In this document: positions 55,640 through 64,000 of the stretch, piece after piece | Layout of the letters: each line of letters opens with the position of its first letter | Numbering within the stretch: position 1 is the stretch's first letter | DNA from: Pseudorasbora parva | Lineage: Eukaryota > Chordata > Actinopteri > Cypriniformes > Gobionidae | Direction of reading: 5' to 3' | Assembly (NCBI RefSeq): GCF_024679245.1 | Contig: NC_090177.1 | Coordinates: forward strand, 49,015,353-49,079,352 | Length of the DNA: 64,000 bases | The notes under the pieces: generated by a model | What the model saw: the letters and a program-made list of their open reading frames with translations, nothing else | Database searches by the model: none | Told to the model about the DNA's origin: nothing | Position numbers and translations under genes: made by a program

Positions 55640-55839
55640 AGGGGTGTAACGATTCGTTTAACAACGATTCGATTCGTATCGCGATTTGAGGTTGTCGATT
55701 CAATTTAAGGACGATATTGGTTCATTTAGAACAATATGATCCGAAATGATTCAGTGACTTGAAATCGATTCAGTGACTTTTTAGCCAAAAATTTAAATCA
55801 GTGTGACTGATTAATTTCAACCGAATCGTTACACCCCTA
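55640..55839. repeat. Small hAT-like miniature element, copy 2 of 2
   Basis: AGGGGTGTAACGATTCGTTT and AATCGTTACACCCCT are the ends. The interior is the reverse complement of the 16176-16396 copy, with CGATTTGAGGTTGTCGATTC, GACGATATTGGTTCATTTAG and TTCAGTGACTTGAAATCGAT. Copies differ by small indels. Confidence 0.8.
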
Positions 55840-58072
55840 GCATTTATTGATCTTATACCAAGCACTTTATTTCCAGCAGTCATGTTATTGAGCACAGCTT
55901 CCCACCAGATCTCAAGTCTCTCTGCTCCACCGGGAATAATCCCAATGCATGAGTTTATCCCTGAGATGAACATGTTTAACACCGAGAAACACTCACCGTC
56001 AGGGCTCAAGACTGTCATATACACAACATTAACCACACCACTAACATTACTGAGAGATAAACGCCTGAGCTTTCACTGGGTTTAGTCCAGCTCATTCTGA
56101 ACAACACTCATCTGAGGCGCAGGATTAAAGTTAGTGATCCGCTGACTATGAAATAACTTCATTACCTGATCAATCCCATCGACTCATTTATCAGATAAAC
56201 CTGCAATTAAATCATAAATCATGAAGCTCACGAACCCGATCCTTTCCCTTCACTCGCATCTACTGAGACTTACACATCAAATCTCCTTTCAGACTCATTT
56301 CTGAAACACACTGGTGAATATTGAAGACATTGCAGTAATATTAACTGTACAGATGATGGTATAAAGCAGTAAATCAGATCGACGCTCGCACTGCAGCATG
56401 GAGCTCTGCCGATCTGTCTGGCGTGCAGCGGCTTCTCTGGTCGCGCGCGCTTCTAAAACACACGACTAGTATCGCGAGAACACAATTGATTTCTTAAAGG
56501 GGACACGAACATTTTTAATACATAACAGATGCATTGTGACCACACACACACACACACACATACACATATACAGCATATGCATAGTTAAAGAAAATAGCTA
56601 CAATAACAAACCAAACAGTAATAATACTTGGCTGAACAGATATGACTAGGGCTGCCAATGAAAATAACCTTATTAATAATAATAATAATAATAATAATAA
56701 ATTGTATTTATAATGCACTTTATATTAAACAAAATCTCAAAGTGCTAAAAAATCTCAAAGTGCTAAAACAAACAGTTATTAACAGTGTTGTGCTAGTTAC
56801 TTCCAAAGATTACGTATTACTACTATTTAAAAGTTATTCTTTACATTACAATATAACTCAGAATTGTAATGCGTTATTATTTTTGAGTTACTTTCACCAA
56901 AATAACTACAGAAGTAGCTCTTAACATTCTAAAATATACGCTACCGCAGAGCATTTTACATCCAGTAGAAAGCATTATGATGAAGCATAATGACTGAGAC
57001 ATCTAGAACGAGACCAAAAGCGACTAACAGTGCACTTATTACAGGGACAATCCCCCTGGAGATAAGAGCCTTTCTCAAGGACACACTGATGGTGACGGCT
57101 GCAGAGATCAAACCTTCTGCTCATCAGTTCAGTGCTTTAGCCCACTACACTACAAAAGTCCAAACGCTATGAGGGCCATGATGGACGGCTAGGACAGGTG
57201 AAGGTGTTCACGCTGGTCAACTGCTTCATCAATATAAAGCTGCAGATGTGGCGTTCACCGACTGTAAATGTGTGATCGTTAGAACAATACGGTTGAATAA
57301 AGCTTTGTTTCATGTGTTGACTTTTATTCATTTATTGGGATGTTTACTTTTATTAATTCTTTTACTCATTCATTCATGTTTCCTTAGTTGTCAGTAAATA
57401 AAATTATTCACATCGTGTTCACATCGGCTACATTGGTCTAATGTGTATTCGTGGCATGCATCGCTATGTCATATGACGAGTTGCCTTCTGCTTGTTTTAC
57501 TAAAACGATATAAAAAAAGTAATATAATTAAGTATTGGTCAACATTTGTCATTATTATTGTAAGTGATTGTGGGTGGGCTAGCAGTGCAGTTCATTCTGG
57601 GGGAAATCTTAATTTTTTTATAGTGATACTTACATTTTTCGAGTATACAATCAACAGTTTCCTCCAAAGGCGAGATCTTGGAGCAGCTGATAGACGTCAC
57701 TGAGGGAAACGGCACCGGTCGGGCTGTGGAGTTACTGATGCTGAGCTCTTACTGCACCTGTCACTCATATCTGATCTTTTAGTGTTTTATTATTACATGC
57801 TGGTCTATTTGCCAATGAACAATCATAATGATAAAACTAATATGGGTTTGTGTACATTATATACAGAGAAAAAAACAATAAAAAGGTTAGATATCTTGAA
57901 TAAATCATCATAATGCAATATTTTTTTTTGTTTTGTTGTTGTTGTTGTTATTTCATAAGCCTGGGATGAAACAGGTGGTAAATTTAACAAGAAAAAGGGA
58001 AATATAAAGGAGATTTAGCCCACTTTTGCTTGTGGATGACATTTTTTTGTATATAATAATATAGTATATGTA
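55840..58072. other. Long non-coding stretch with simple repeats and one SINE-like block
   Basis: A (CA)n tract lies at about 56539-56560 and an (AAT)n tract at about 56675-56701. AACAGTGTTGTGCTAGTTAC with AATGCGTTATT at 56777-56880 resembles a miniature transposon end. At about 57045-57150 ACAATCCCCCTGGAGATAAG, TCTCAAGGACACACTGATGG and GAGATCAAACCTTCTG resemble a widespread fish interspersed repeat. No gene recognised; frames are short and featureless. Confidence 0.45.
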
Positions 58073-59702
58073 CAGTCTTGTTCAAAATAATAGCAGTACA
58101 ATGTGACTAACCAGAATAATCAAGGTTTTTAGTATATTTTTTATTGCTACGTGGCAAACAAGTTACCAGTAGGTTCAGTAGATTCTCAGAAAACAAACAA
58201 GACCCAGCATTCATGATATGCACGCTCTTAAGGCTGTGCAATTGGGCAATTAGTTGAAAGGGGTGTGTTCAAAAAAATAGCAGTGTCTACCTTTGACTGT
58301 ACAAACTCAAAACTATTTTGTACAAACATTTTTTTTTTCTGGGATTTAGCAATCCTGTGAATCACTAAACTAATATTTAGTTGTATGACCACAGTTTTTT
58401 AAAACTGCTTGACATCTGTGTGGCATGGAGTCAACCAACTTGTGGCACCTCTCAGCTGTTATTCCACTCCATGATTCTTTAACAACATTCCACAATTCAT
58501 TCACATTTCTTGGTTTTGCTTCAGAAACAGCATTTTTGATATCACCCCACAAGTTCTCAATTGGATTAAGGTCTGGAGATTGGGCTGGCCACTCCATAAC
58601 ATTAATTTTGTTGGTTTGGAACCAAGACTTTGCCCGTTTACTAGTGTGTTTTGGGTCATTGTCTTGTTGAAACAACCATTTCAAGGGCATGTCCTCTTCA
58701 GCATAGGGCAACATGACCTCTTCAAGTATTTTAACATATGCAAACTGATCCATGATCCCTGGTATGCGATAAATAGGCCCAAAACCATAGTAGGAGAAAC
58801 ATGCCCATATCATGATGCTTGCACCTCCATGCTTCACTGTCTTCACTGTGTACTGTGGCTTGAATTCAGAGTTTGGGGGTCGTCTCACAAACTGCCTGTG
58901 GCCCTTGGACCCAAAAAGAACAATTTTACTCTCATCAGTCCACAAAATGTTCCTCCATTTCTCTTTAGGCCAGTTGATGTGTTCTTTGGCAAATTGTAAC
59001 CTCTTCTGCACATGCCTTTTTTTTAACAGAGGGACTTTGCGGGGGATTCTTGAAAATAGATTAGCTTCACACAGACGTCTTCTAACTGTCACAGTACTTA
59101 CAGGTAACTCCAGACTGTCTTTGATCATCCTGGAGGTGATCATTGGCTGAGCCTTTGCCATTCTGGTTATTCTTCTATCCATTTTGATGGTTGTCTTCCG
59201 TTTTCTTCCACGTCTCTCTGGTTTTGCTCTCCATTTTAAGGCATTGGAGATCATTTTAGCTGAACAGCCTATCATTTTTTGCACCTCTTTATAGGTTTTC
59301 CCCTCTCTAATCAACTTTTTAATCAAAGTACGCTGTTCTTCTGAACAATGTCTTGAACGACCCATTTTCCTCAGCTTTCAAATGCATGTTCAACAAGTGT
59401 TGGCTTCATCCTTAAATAGGGGCCACCTGATTCACACCTGTTTCTTCACAAAATTGATGACCTCAGGGATTGAATGCCACACTGCTATTTTTTTGAACAC
59501 ACCCCTTTCAACTAATTCAACTAATTGCCCAATTGCACAGCCTTAAGAGCGTGCATATCATGAATGCTGGGTCTCATTTGTTTTCTGACAATCTACTGAA
59601 CCTACTGGTAACTTGTTTGCCACGTAGCAATAAAAAAATATACGAAAAACCTAGATTATTCTGGTTAGTCACATTGTACTGCTATTATTTTGAACAAGAC
59701 TG
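58073..59702 (-). mobile_element. Complete Tc1-like transposon with intact transposase
   Basis: CAGTCTTGTTCAAAATAATA begins at 58073 and its reverse complement ends at 59702, with TA on both outer sides (58071-58072 and 59703-59704). The inverted repeats extend about 210-220 bp inwards to the AAAAAAATAGCAGTGT motif at about 58271-58286 and its partner at about 59482-59497; the right arm has an extra 9-bp duplication (CAACTAATT). One gene lies between on the minus strand. At 1630 bp with intact ends and ORF it has everything a Tc1 element needs. Confidence 0.93.
58370..59365 (-). CDS. Tc1-like DD34E transposase, 331 aa, apparently intact
   Basis: Cut-and-paste transposase of the Tc1/mariner superfamily, acting in the nucleus: it binds the element's inverted repeats and inserts at TA. 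Residues 1-110 form the paired helix-turn-helix DNA-binding region, starting [20 protein letters not shown], with a basic GRKRK hook at 53-57 between the two halves. The catalytic core has WTDES (D144), [10 protein letters not shown] (D235) and [10 protein letters not shown] (E270); the 34 residues between D235 and E270 give the DD34E signature. The length is close to the 340 residues usual for the group, and no stop or frameshift is present. The ATG at 59363-59365 is the first in frame and the family's usual start context. Flanking inverted repeats belong to the same element. Activity is an inference from integrity. Confidence 0.95.
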   Translation of the reverse strand: MGRSRHCSEEQRTLIKKLIREGKTYKEVQKMIGCSAKMISNALKWRAKPERRGRKRKTTIKMDRRITRMAKAQPMITSRMIKDSLELPVSTVTVRRRLCEANLFSRIPRKVPLLKKRHVQKRLQFAKEHINWPKEKWRNILWTDESKIVLFGSKGHRQFVRRPPNSEFKPQYTVKTVKHGGASIMIWACFSYYGFGPIYRIPGIMDQFAYVKILEEVMLPYAEEDMPLKWLFQQDNDPKHTSKRAKSWFQTNKINVMEWPAQSPDLNPIENLWGDIKNAVSEAKPRNVNELWNVVKESWSGITAERCHKLVDSMPHRCQAVLKNCGHTTKY

Positions 59703-60452
59703 TATATAAAATAAAGAAATTAACAGCATATTCAAGAGATCACAATTTGGGGTTTTCGCAAGGATAAAAAAGATGAAATTGTCAGATTAGTAGGGTTAAA
59801 ATGTATTTATTATACTACAATGACAAAATAAAAGTTCTTCGACGTGCCTGACGTTGTGCTATTCTTTGAAACGACAGAAGGCGTTTCTCAATGTCAAGGA
59901 TGCTTCCAAGTCACTTCCTGTTTAAACACGCATGACAGTCAAAGAATCAATATGATTAAATAGGAGTTTATTGATTTAAAAACGATTATATGGCCTGAGT
60001 GAACAGAACTGCGTCCATAGCAACGATCCATGGCAAAGGTGTGGTATGGTATTTGATACCAAAAAAATATTTAATTTAAGAACTATTTGTTAAAGACTTG
60101 TCCTATCTCACAAACAAGATGAGCAGAGCTGGCATCTTTTCCATTGACACTTTTTATTTTGAAAAAATAAATTAACAAATGGACCCACAACATAAAAAGT
60201 GTTAAGTGTGTAATGGTAGAATGATAAAATGCAATTTTACACATGCAATGGTAACATATGTGCGTAACAACGCAAAAAAAGACTAGCCTATATGAAGTAG
60301 AAATTACAAGGTGAATGACCAGTAAAAGGGAAAAGCTTTGAATCCCCCCTCTGCAAACCTGTTGAGCCAATGTTTTATAGTTTAATAAACGTTAAATAAA
60401 TGACAAAACTGAAATTATACTTGAACTTTCCTCTCTTCCACATGTTGTACAG
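59703..60452. other. Non-coding flank left of the Harbinger remnant
   Basis: GGCGTTTCTCAATGTCAAGGAT (about 59880-59901) resembles a miniature-element end. The rest is AT-rich without a gene; frames such as 60083-60370 on the minus strand lack features. Confidence 0.4.
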
Positions 60453-60962
60453 GCTCGTCACTACTGTGACATTAATGCCACAGTGCCAGTCCTGCAGCGG
60501 TACTATGGCGGGGAGGACACACGGCCAGACTTTAGGCCATACAGCAGCTGATGGGGCTCTGAAGACTGACAGGCAGCACGGATGGGGCCCGACCCTGGAG
60601 ACACTCGTGTTCTGTTCTGGCTGGCAACTGGTTCAGCCTACAGAGTTGTCTTTAGGGTCTTTAAAATGCCTCTTCTAACAGTGCACAGAGTGGTCCACAA
60701 GATGGTGGATGAGGTGGTTGCAGTGCTCCCCGTTTGTCACACTCAGGAGGAGCTCCAAGTGGTTGGAGACGGGTTTGCTCGCTTGGCTAACCACCAAGCA
60801 TTTGCCAAGGCAGCAGGGGCAGTAGATGGCTGCCACATCAGAATTAAATGTCCCGGCGGCCCTGATGGTCACGATTATAACTACAGAAAGCTTTTCCCTT
60901 CAGTGGTGCTCCAGGCAGTCTGTGACCATCAGGGCCGCTTTATTGACATCTTTGTGGGTTAC
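60453..60962 (+). pseudogene. PIF/Harbinger transposase, interrupted by the retrovirus
   Basis: After an acceptor-like TTGTACAG (60452) a frame reads RHYCDINATVPVLQRYYGGE and ends in a stop. An adjacent frame has DRQHGWGPTLETLVF, and from 60606 a third gives VLFWLATGSAYRVVFRVFKM, TVHRVVHKMVDEVVAVLP, AKAAGAVDGCHIRIKCPGGP (first catalytic Asp), YNYRKLFPSVVLQAVCDHQG and RFIDIFVGY. These blocks are diagnostic of Harbinger (HARBI1-like, DDE_Tnp_4) transposases. The reading stops exactly where the retroviral LTR begins (60963), so the remaining catalytic part should lie beyond the provirus, outside this window. Frameshifts upstream of the insertion show that the gene also carries other damage. It is a different subfamily from the fragment at 23945-24580. 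Confidence 0.88.
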
Positions 60963-61068
60963 TGTTAGGTTTTTGCCCCTTATTCGTGTCTCATCCCAGG
61001 TTTCTGAAGTGGCAGTTGAATGAATAAAGACTCAGCGCTGAGGGAGAGTATCCAAAATCTCTCTCCAC

Positions 61069-61074
61069 TTTATT
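61069..61074 (-). terminator. LTR polyadenylation signal AATAAA
   Basis: AATAAA in viral sense, about 15 nt downstream of the TATA box. A start site 25-30 nt from TATA would lie just past it, putting the signal in U3 and out of reach at the 5' LTR. Confidence 0.6.
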
Positions 61075-61088
61075 TAGTAAAGCAGAGG

Positions 61089-61095
61089 TTATATA
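61089..61095 (-). promoter_or_regulatory. LTR TATA box
   Basis: TATATAA in viral sense. An inverted CCAAT box (61128-61132 on the plus strand) lies about 33 bp upstream, an ordinary U3 promoter arrangement. Confidence 0.65.
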
Positions 61096-61446
61096 CATTG
61101 AATATGAAGGGTGTAACATGATTTGAACCAATGAGAGAGAGAGTACATCATATAGCTCAGGGTATAGGAATGTGATAAACAAGTCTAAATATGGTCATCT
61201 CTTGGTCAGATATCCAGGCTTTCCTTGAGCTCCTGAAGATCTTGTAATAGAAAATAGCAGGGACCATTTTCTAACTCCCAGTCACTCCACCAGCACCTGT
61301 TCCTTATATGGAGTGGTTCCAGAAGATGTAAACCATACATTCCAATGTAAAACATTCAAACATAAAATACATCTTCCTCCGAGAGAGGGACAAGAGACCC
61401 TCTGACCACTTCTCTTCCATGCCTGAGACCAACATAAAATCTATCA

Positions 61447-61457
61447 CTGCCCCTTTT
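61447..61457 (-). promoter_or_regulatory. Polypurine tract for plus-strand priming
   Basis: AAAAGGGGCAG in viral sense directly precedes the LTR start TGATAG. The A4G4 core is the usual retroviral form. It supports the chosen LTR border over alternatives at 61370 or 61560. Confidence 0.65.
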
Positions 61458-61588
61458 GGCAATAAAATTGCCACACTCAAATCTCAGCATTACTTTTCTT
61501 CTACACAAATACAATCACTTTCTTTTAACCTTACACTAATACTATTCTTCAGCAAACATTTCTGTTGTTTTTCTTTTCTTTGAAATTA

Positions 61589-63070
61589 CTAAAATTTAAC
61601 AGGTCTATTCATCAAAGCATATTGAGAAGATACAAAGTTATTCATAGCACGATTAATCAAAGCTCTGATAAATGGAATAATACAACAGATAATAAATGCA
61701 ATAATTAATAGAATTACACCTATAGGAATTAAGGCAGATACAAGCATTTGTTGCCAACCTGTAAGCCATGCTAAGAACCCATTTCGAGTATCTTCAACTT
61801 CTCGTCTTTGCAATTCTTGAGCAATTCGTGTCATATTTTGTAAACCCTCTGAGATTAAATGACCATCTGCATCATTCTCTGGAATATAGGTACAGCAAGA
61901 GGGTCCAACCATAACACACACTCCTCCTCTCGCCGCAGTTAACTGATCTAAGACCAGCCTGTTTTGCAGGGCAGTCAAACGAAGCCCCCGAAGTTCCTGT
62001 TGGACACCAGCCAATGTGTCTCTTGTAGTGTTGATAAATGAAATTAATTCATATCTTGTAACCTCTACTTCAATCTGAAGACTAGAAGTACCTACCCATG
62101 GAAGCAGTGATTCAAAGAATTTTTCAGTACCAGTCCACAGCCGATGCTGTGCTGGGACTGGATTATCTCTGCTCAAACTACCAGTTGAACCACGGCCAGA
62201 GAGGGAGCGTTTATTTTTCTGTTTTTGTTTTCTCATGACCTCTGGTTGATGTGGTCTAATAACCATGGAATATTCTTCCAAAGTTACCAGAGCACATCTT
62301 CCACTCCAATCTTCTGGAAGAATTGTGTAGACTCTATGTCCACAAAGCCAAAACCAATCTTTGAGAGCTCTAGTTCCACGTGAAGCAGGAGCATATCTAT
62401 GGCAATTTTGACCTGGCATAAGTACACAAGAACGATAACATACATCTTGGATAAAAGGATTAGCCCATCCATAAGCAATCATAGTGGATATAGGACGTGG
62501 TGTTTCTTTAGAACACTGACTCATATTAGATTTTCCATAATACAAAAGACAATTTATACAACATGGCATATTTTTGATCTCACAATGATGGTATGTTTGA
62601 TTACATTTACTTTTAGGAATTTCCCCCATTCTCACTGTTCCCGTTTCTCGTTCCATACACAACAGTGAGTCAGGGATGGAACCAATGGTTGTTACTTTAG
62701 CCTGTACTTGCGTCGCAAGTGTCATTAATCTACCTTTTCCACAACTCCATTTTGAGCTTTTATTTGGAGCCATCATTCCAGTAATACTAATAAAAAGAGG
62801 GCATTCTAATTCTTCTTCGGTTCTTGGCGATTTAACTTCTACATGTGGTCCAGAAGCACTATGTGGCATTTTTGTGCAAACATAACAGTCACCTGTTTTT
62901 CCTTCATCTTTGGCAGTGTAGTTAGCTAATCGCCACCACATATTAGCTGCAAAAGCATGTGGTTCTTCTTCATTATGTACCCAAGTTTCATTACCGGTAC
63001 TAATAATAGAGTGTATAAGGATAAATACATTGGTTAGCACAACAAGGTGAAATATCAATTTAGCAATCAT
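61589..63070 (-). CDS. env: Retroviral envelope glycoprotein, 493 aa, open frame
   Basis: Envelope precursor of the endogenous retrovirus, expected to be processed into surface (SU) and transmembrane (TM) subunits. Visible parts in order: N-terminal hydrophobic signal (about 1-24); a cysteine-rich SU region with CYVC (62-65) and a CINC motif (171-174) of the CXXC type; a basic KNKR site at 285-288 that fits furin-like cleavage; a TM heptad region; LQNRLVLDQLTAARGG (369-383) next to the CX6CC motif (C385, C392-C393), which marks gamma-type covalently linked envelopes; a membrane segment at about 443-465; and a short tail. Several NxS/T sites are present. The frame has no stop or frameshift, unlike the adjacent pol. 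The hydrophobic stretch expected right after the cleavage site is weak, so fusion competence cannot be judged. The ATG lies 41 bp past the pol stop. Confidence 0.88.
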   Translation of the reverse strand: MIAKLIFHLVVLTNVFILIHSIISTGNETWVHNEEEPHAFAANMWWRLANYTAKDEGKTGDCYVCTKMPHSASGPHVEVKSPRTEEELECPLFISITGMMAPNKSSKWSCGKGRLMTLATQVQAKVTTIGSIPDSLLCMERETGTVRMGEIPKSKCNQTYHHCEIKNMPCCINCLLYYGKSNMSQCSKETPRPISTMIAYGWANPFIQDVCYRSCVLMPGQNCHRYAPASRGTRALKDWFWLCGHRVYTILPEDWSGRCALVTLEEYSMVIRPHQPEVMRKQKQKNKRSLSGRGSTGSLSRDNPVPAQHRLWTGTEKFFESLLPWVGTSSLQIEVEVTRYELISFINTTRDTLAGVQQELRGLRLTALQNRLVLDQLTAARGGVCVMVGPSCCTYIPENDADGHLISEGLQNMTRIAQELQRREVEDTRNGFLAWLTGWQQMLVSALIPIGVILLIIAFIICCIIPFIRALINRAMNNFVSSQYALMNRPVKF

Positions 63071-63110
63071 GGCTGGAGAGCTTCAGCGATAAATATGGCT
63101 GGTTCTAGAT

Positions 63111-64000
63111 CTAGAACAATTTCTTCCTTCGTCTCCTTTTCGAACGTCTTGGTTCTCCTTCCGTTGGATCTTTCCTTGGTTCACTGGCTTCCCCCTCCTC
63201 ATTGATCAGCACATTTCCTTGGGATGGAGCCACCTTCAGTCGACTGGCATGGATCCACTGTGGCTGGAAGTCAGTCAGCACTCCGGTTCTCGTTACAGCA
63301 ATCACCGTGGCAGGACCCAGATATTTCGGCTCTCCCAGTTTTGTGGGCTTCAGACTCTTTATCAACACCTGTTGTCCTGGAACGAAAGGATGAGTGGGCT
63401 TTTCTGCAGGAAGAGGGAGAGAAAGAGAAACATCACCATTGATGCTATTCAAAGTTTTGACTAGGGAATCCACATAATCCGTGATGATCACCTCCGTGTC
63501 ACCTGTGGAAAAAATCGCCAGCGCGACCTTTGACCCATGGGGTCGGGAAAGGTCTACCCATAAGGATTTCAAATGGAGACATCTTTGTTGTTGCTGATGG
63601 TGACATTCTAATTTCTGTCAAGACAGCAGGCAGCAGATCAACCCAATTTCTGCCTGTATCAATACACGCTTTATTCAGCCTATCTTTGATAATCCTGTTC
63701 AGATTTTCAACTTGTCCACTTGATTGTGGCGAATATGGTATATGAAATTTCCAGGTAATATGAAGTTCTTTAGCTAGCAACTGTGTGACTTTGGAAGCGA
63801 ACGGTGTTCCATTATCACTATCTATGACCGAAGGTATGCCAAAACGCGGTATAATGTCTTTCGCCAGAGCTTTCACTACCGTCTGTGCATTTTCTCGTCC
63901 ACACGGAAAAGCTTCAGGCCATTTAGAAAATCGGTCAACAATCACAAGCAAATATTTATTATTTCCACAAGGAGGCATGTGCGTAAAATCAATTTGCAAG
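63111..64000 (-). pseudogene. pol: Retroviral pol 3' end (integrase), one frameshift
   Basis: The frame 63999-63499 holds the integrase catalytic core: IDFTHM (D4 of the visible part), VIDSDNG (D62) and SGQVENLNRI (E98), with 35 residues between the last two as in the D,D(35)E family. Around 63499-63572 the frame is lost, and a second frame (63572-63111) carries the integrase C-terminal domain, with FVPGQQVLIKSL, LGPATVIAVTRTGVLTDF and WIHASRLKV, a gamma-retroviral pattern, ending in a basic tail. Integrase joins proviral DNA to host chromosomes. The break lies between core and C-terminal domain, so this copy would make a truncated enzyme. The protease, RT and RNase H parts are beyond the window. 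Confidence 0.88.

Larger units (their letters stand above)
60963..61446 (-). repeat. 3' LTR of the endogenous retrovirus
   Basis: On the plus strand it runs from TGTTAGGTTTTTG to CATAAAATCTATCA; in viral sense it starts TGATAGATTTTATG and ends CCTAACA. Start and end are imperfect inverted repeats (TGATAGATTTT against TGTTAGGTTTT), and the left border coincides with the break in the Harbinger frame. The polypurine tract adjoins the other border. The length of 484 bp suits the group. The second LTR is outside the window, so borders are inferred from these features. Confidence 0.8.
60963..64000 (-). mobile_element. Class I (gamma-like) endogenous retrovirus, 3' part
   Basis: On the minus strand the window shows, in provirus order, the end of pol (63999-63111), env (63070-61589), a polypurine tract and the 3' LTR. 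The gag gene, most of pol and the 5' LTR lie beyond the right edge. The provirus interrupts a Harbinger transposase gene. Class I placement rests on the envelope CX6CC motif and the gamma-type integrase C-terminus; the exact fish lineage is not determined. Confidence 0.9.

Noticed and set aside
57040..57160. Possible protein-coding exon
   Set aside because: The sequence matches the style of a widespread fish interspersed repeat and has no splice sites or open frame context.
58425..59150. Plus-strand frames of 80-140 codons
   Set aside because: They are antisense shadows of the intact Tc1 transposase on the minus strand.
61370..61560. Alternative right borders for the LTR (near 61371 or 61560)
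   Set aside because: Purine-rich strings exist there too, but only the 61446 border gives both an A4G4 polypurine tract and inverted ends matching the other border.
62284..62885. Frames overlapping env on both strands
   Set aside because: Shadows of the 493-codon envelope frame; no independent features.

Overview
The window looks like intergenic or heterochromatic DNA from a bony fish, probably a cyprinid. It has long AT-rich non-coding stretches, many DNA transposons with fish-type termini (three Tc1-like families, several hAT-type and PIF/Harbinger-type elements, TTAA-flanked elements), L2-like LINE pieces, Penelope-like retroelements, GT/CA microsatellites and a class I endogenous retrovirus. 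The species call is an inference from element types; no host marker gene is visible. Most coding signal is transposon-derived and decayed. Only two long frames look intact: a Tc1-like transposase (58370-59365, - strand) and a retroviral envelope gene (61589-63070, - strand).

Layout. 1-739: cut-off Tc1-like transposon. 740-9012: AT-rich sequence with two copies of a 'GGTCCGGACC' miniature element, a 103-bp palindrome, a LINE endonuclease scrap and a miniature transposon. 9013-10700: decayed MADF-BESS gene, probably from a Harbinger-like element. 10915-12037: L2-like LINE 3' half. 12048-20475: two decayed Penelope-like elements head to tail, with at least three miniature transposons inserted in them. 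20748-21523: TTAA-flanked element with a perfect hairpin. 23945-24580: IS4EU/ISL2EU-like transposase remnant. 25949-27590: element built around a 42-bp minisatellite of about 35 units. 29917-30480: SGNH-hydrolase-like remnant. 30873-32019: hAT-type element with a perfect 8-bp target duplication. 36640-41800: GC-rich, internally repetitive island holding a tandem pair of promoter-bearing multi-exon gene copies of unrecognised family. 44456-46876: hAT-type element with two arrays of alternating palindromes on a 43-bp period. 49664-51078: decayed Tc1-like element. 53543-54960: TTF-type zinc-finger (hAT) remnant joined to an unrecognised coding-like segment. 58073-59702: complete Tc1-like element. 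60453-60962: Harbinger transposase broken by a retrovirus (60963 to the window end) whose LTR, env and end of pol are visible.

How the parts relate. There is no operon-like or host-pathway organisation. The useful structure is nesting: retrovirus in Harbinger; Harbinger-type and hAT-like miniature elements in Penelope copy 2; a fold-back element in the Harbinger-type one. This gives relative insertion ages. The two parts least explained by known families are the 43-bp phased palindrome arrays and the duplicated zinc-finger-like gene in the GC-rich island.
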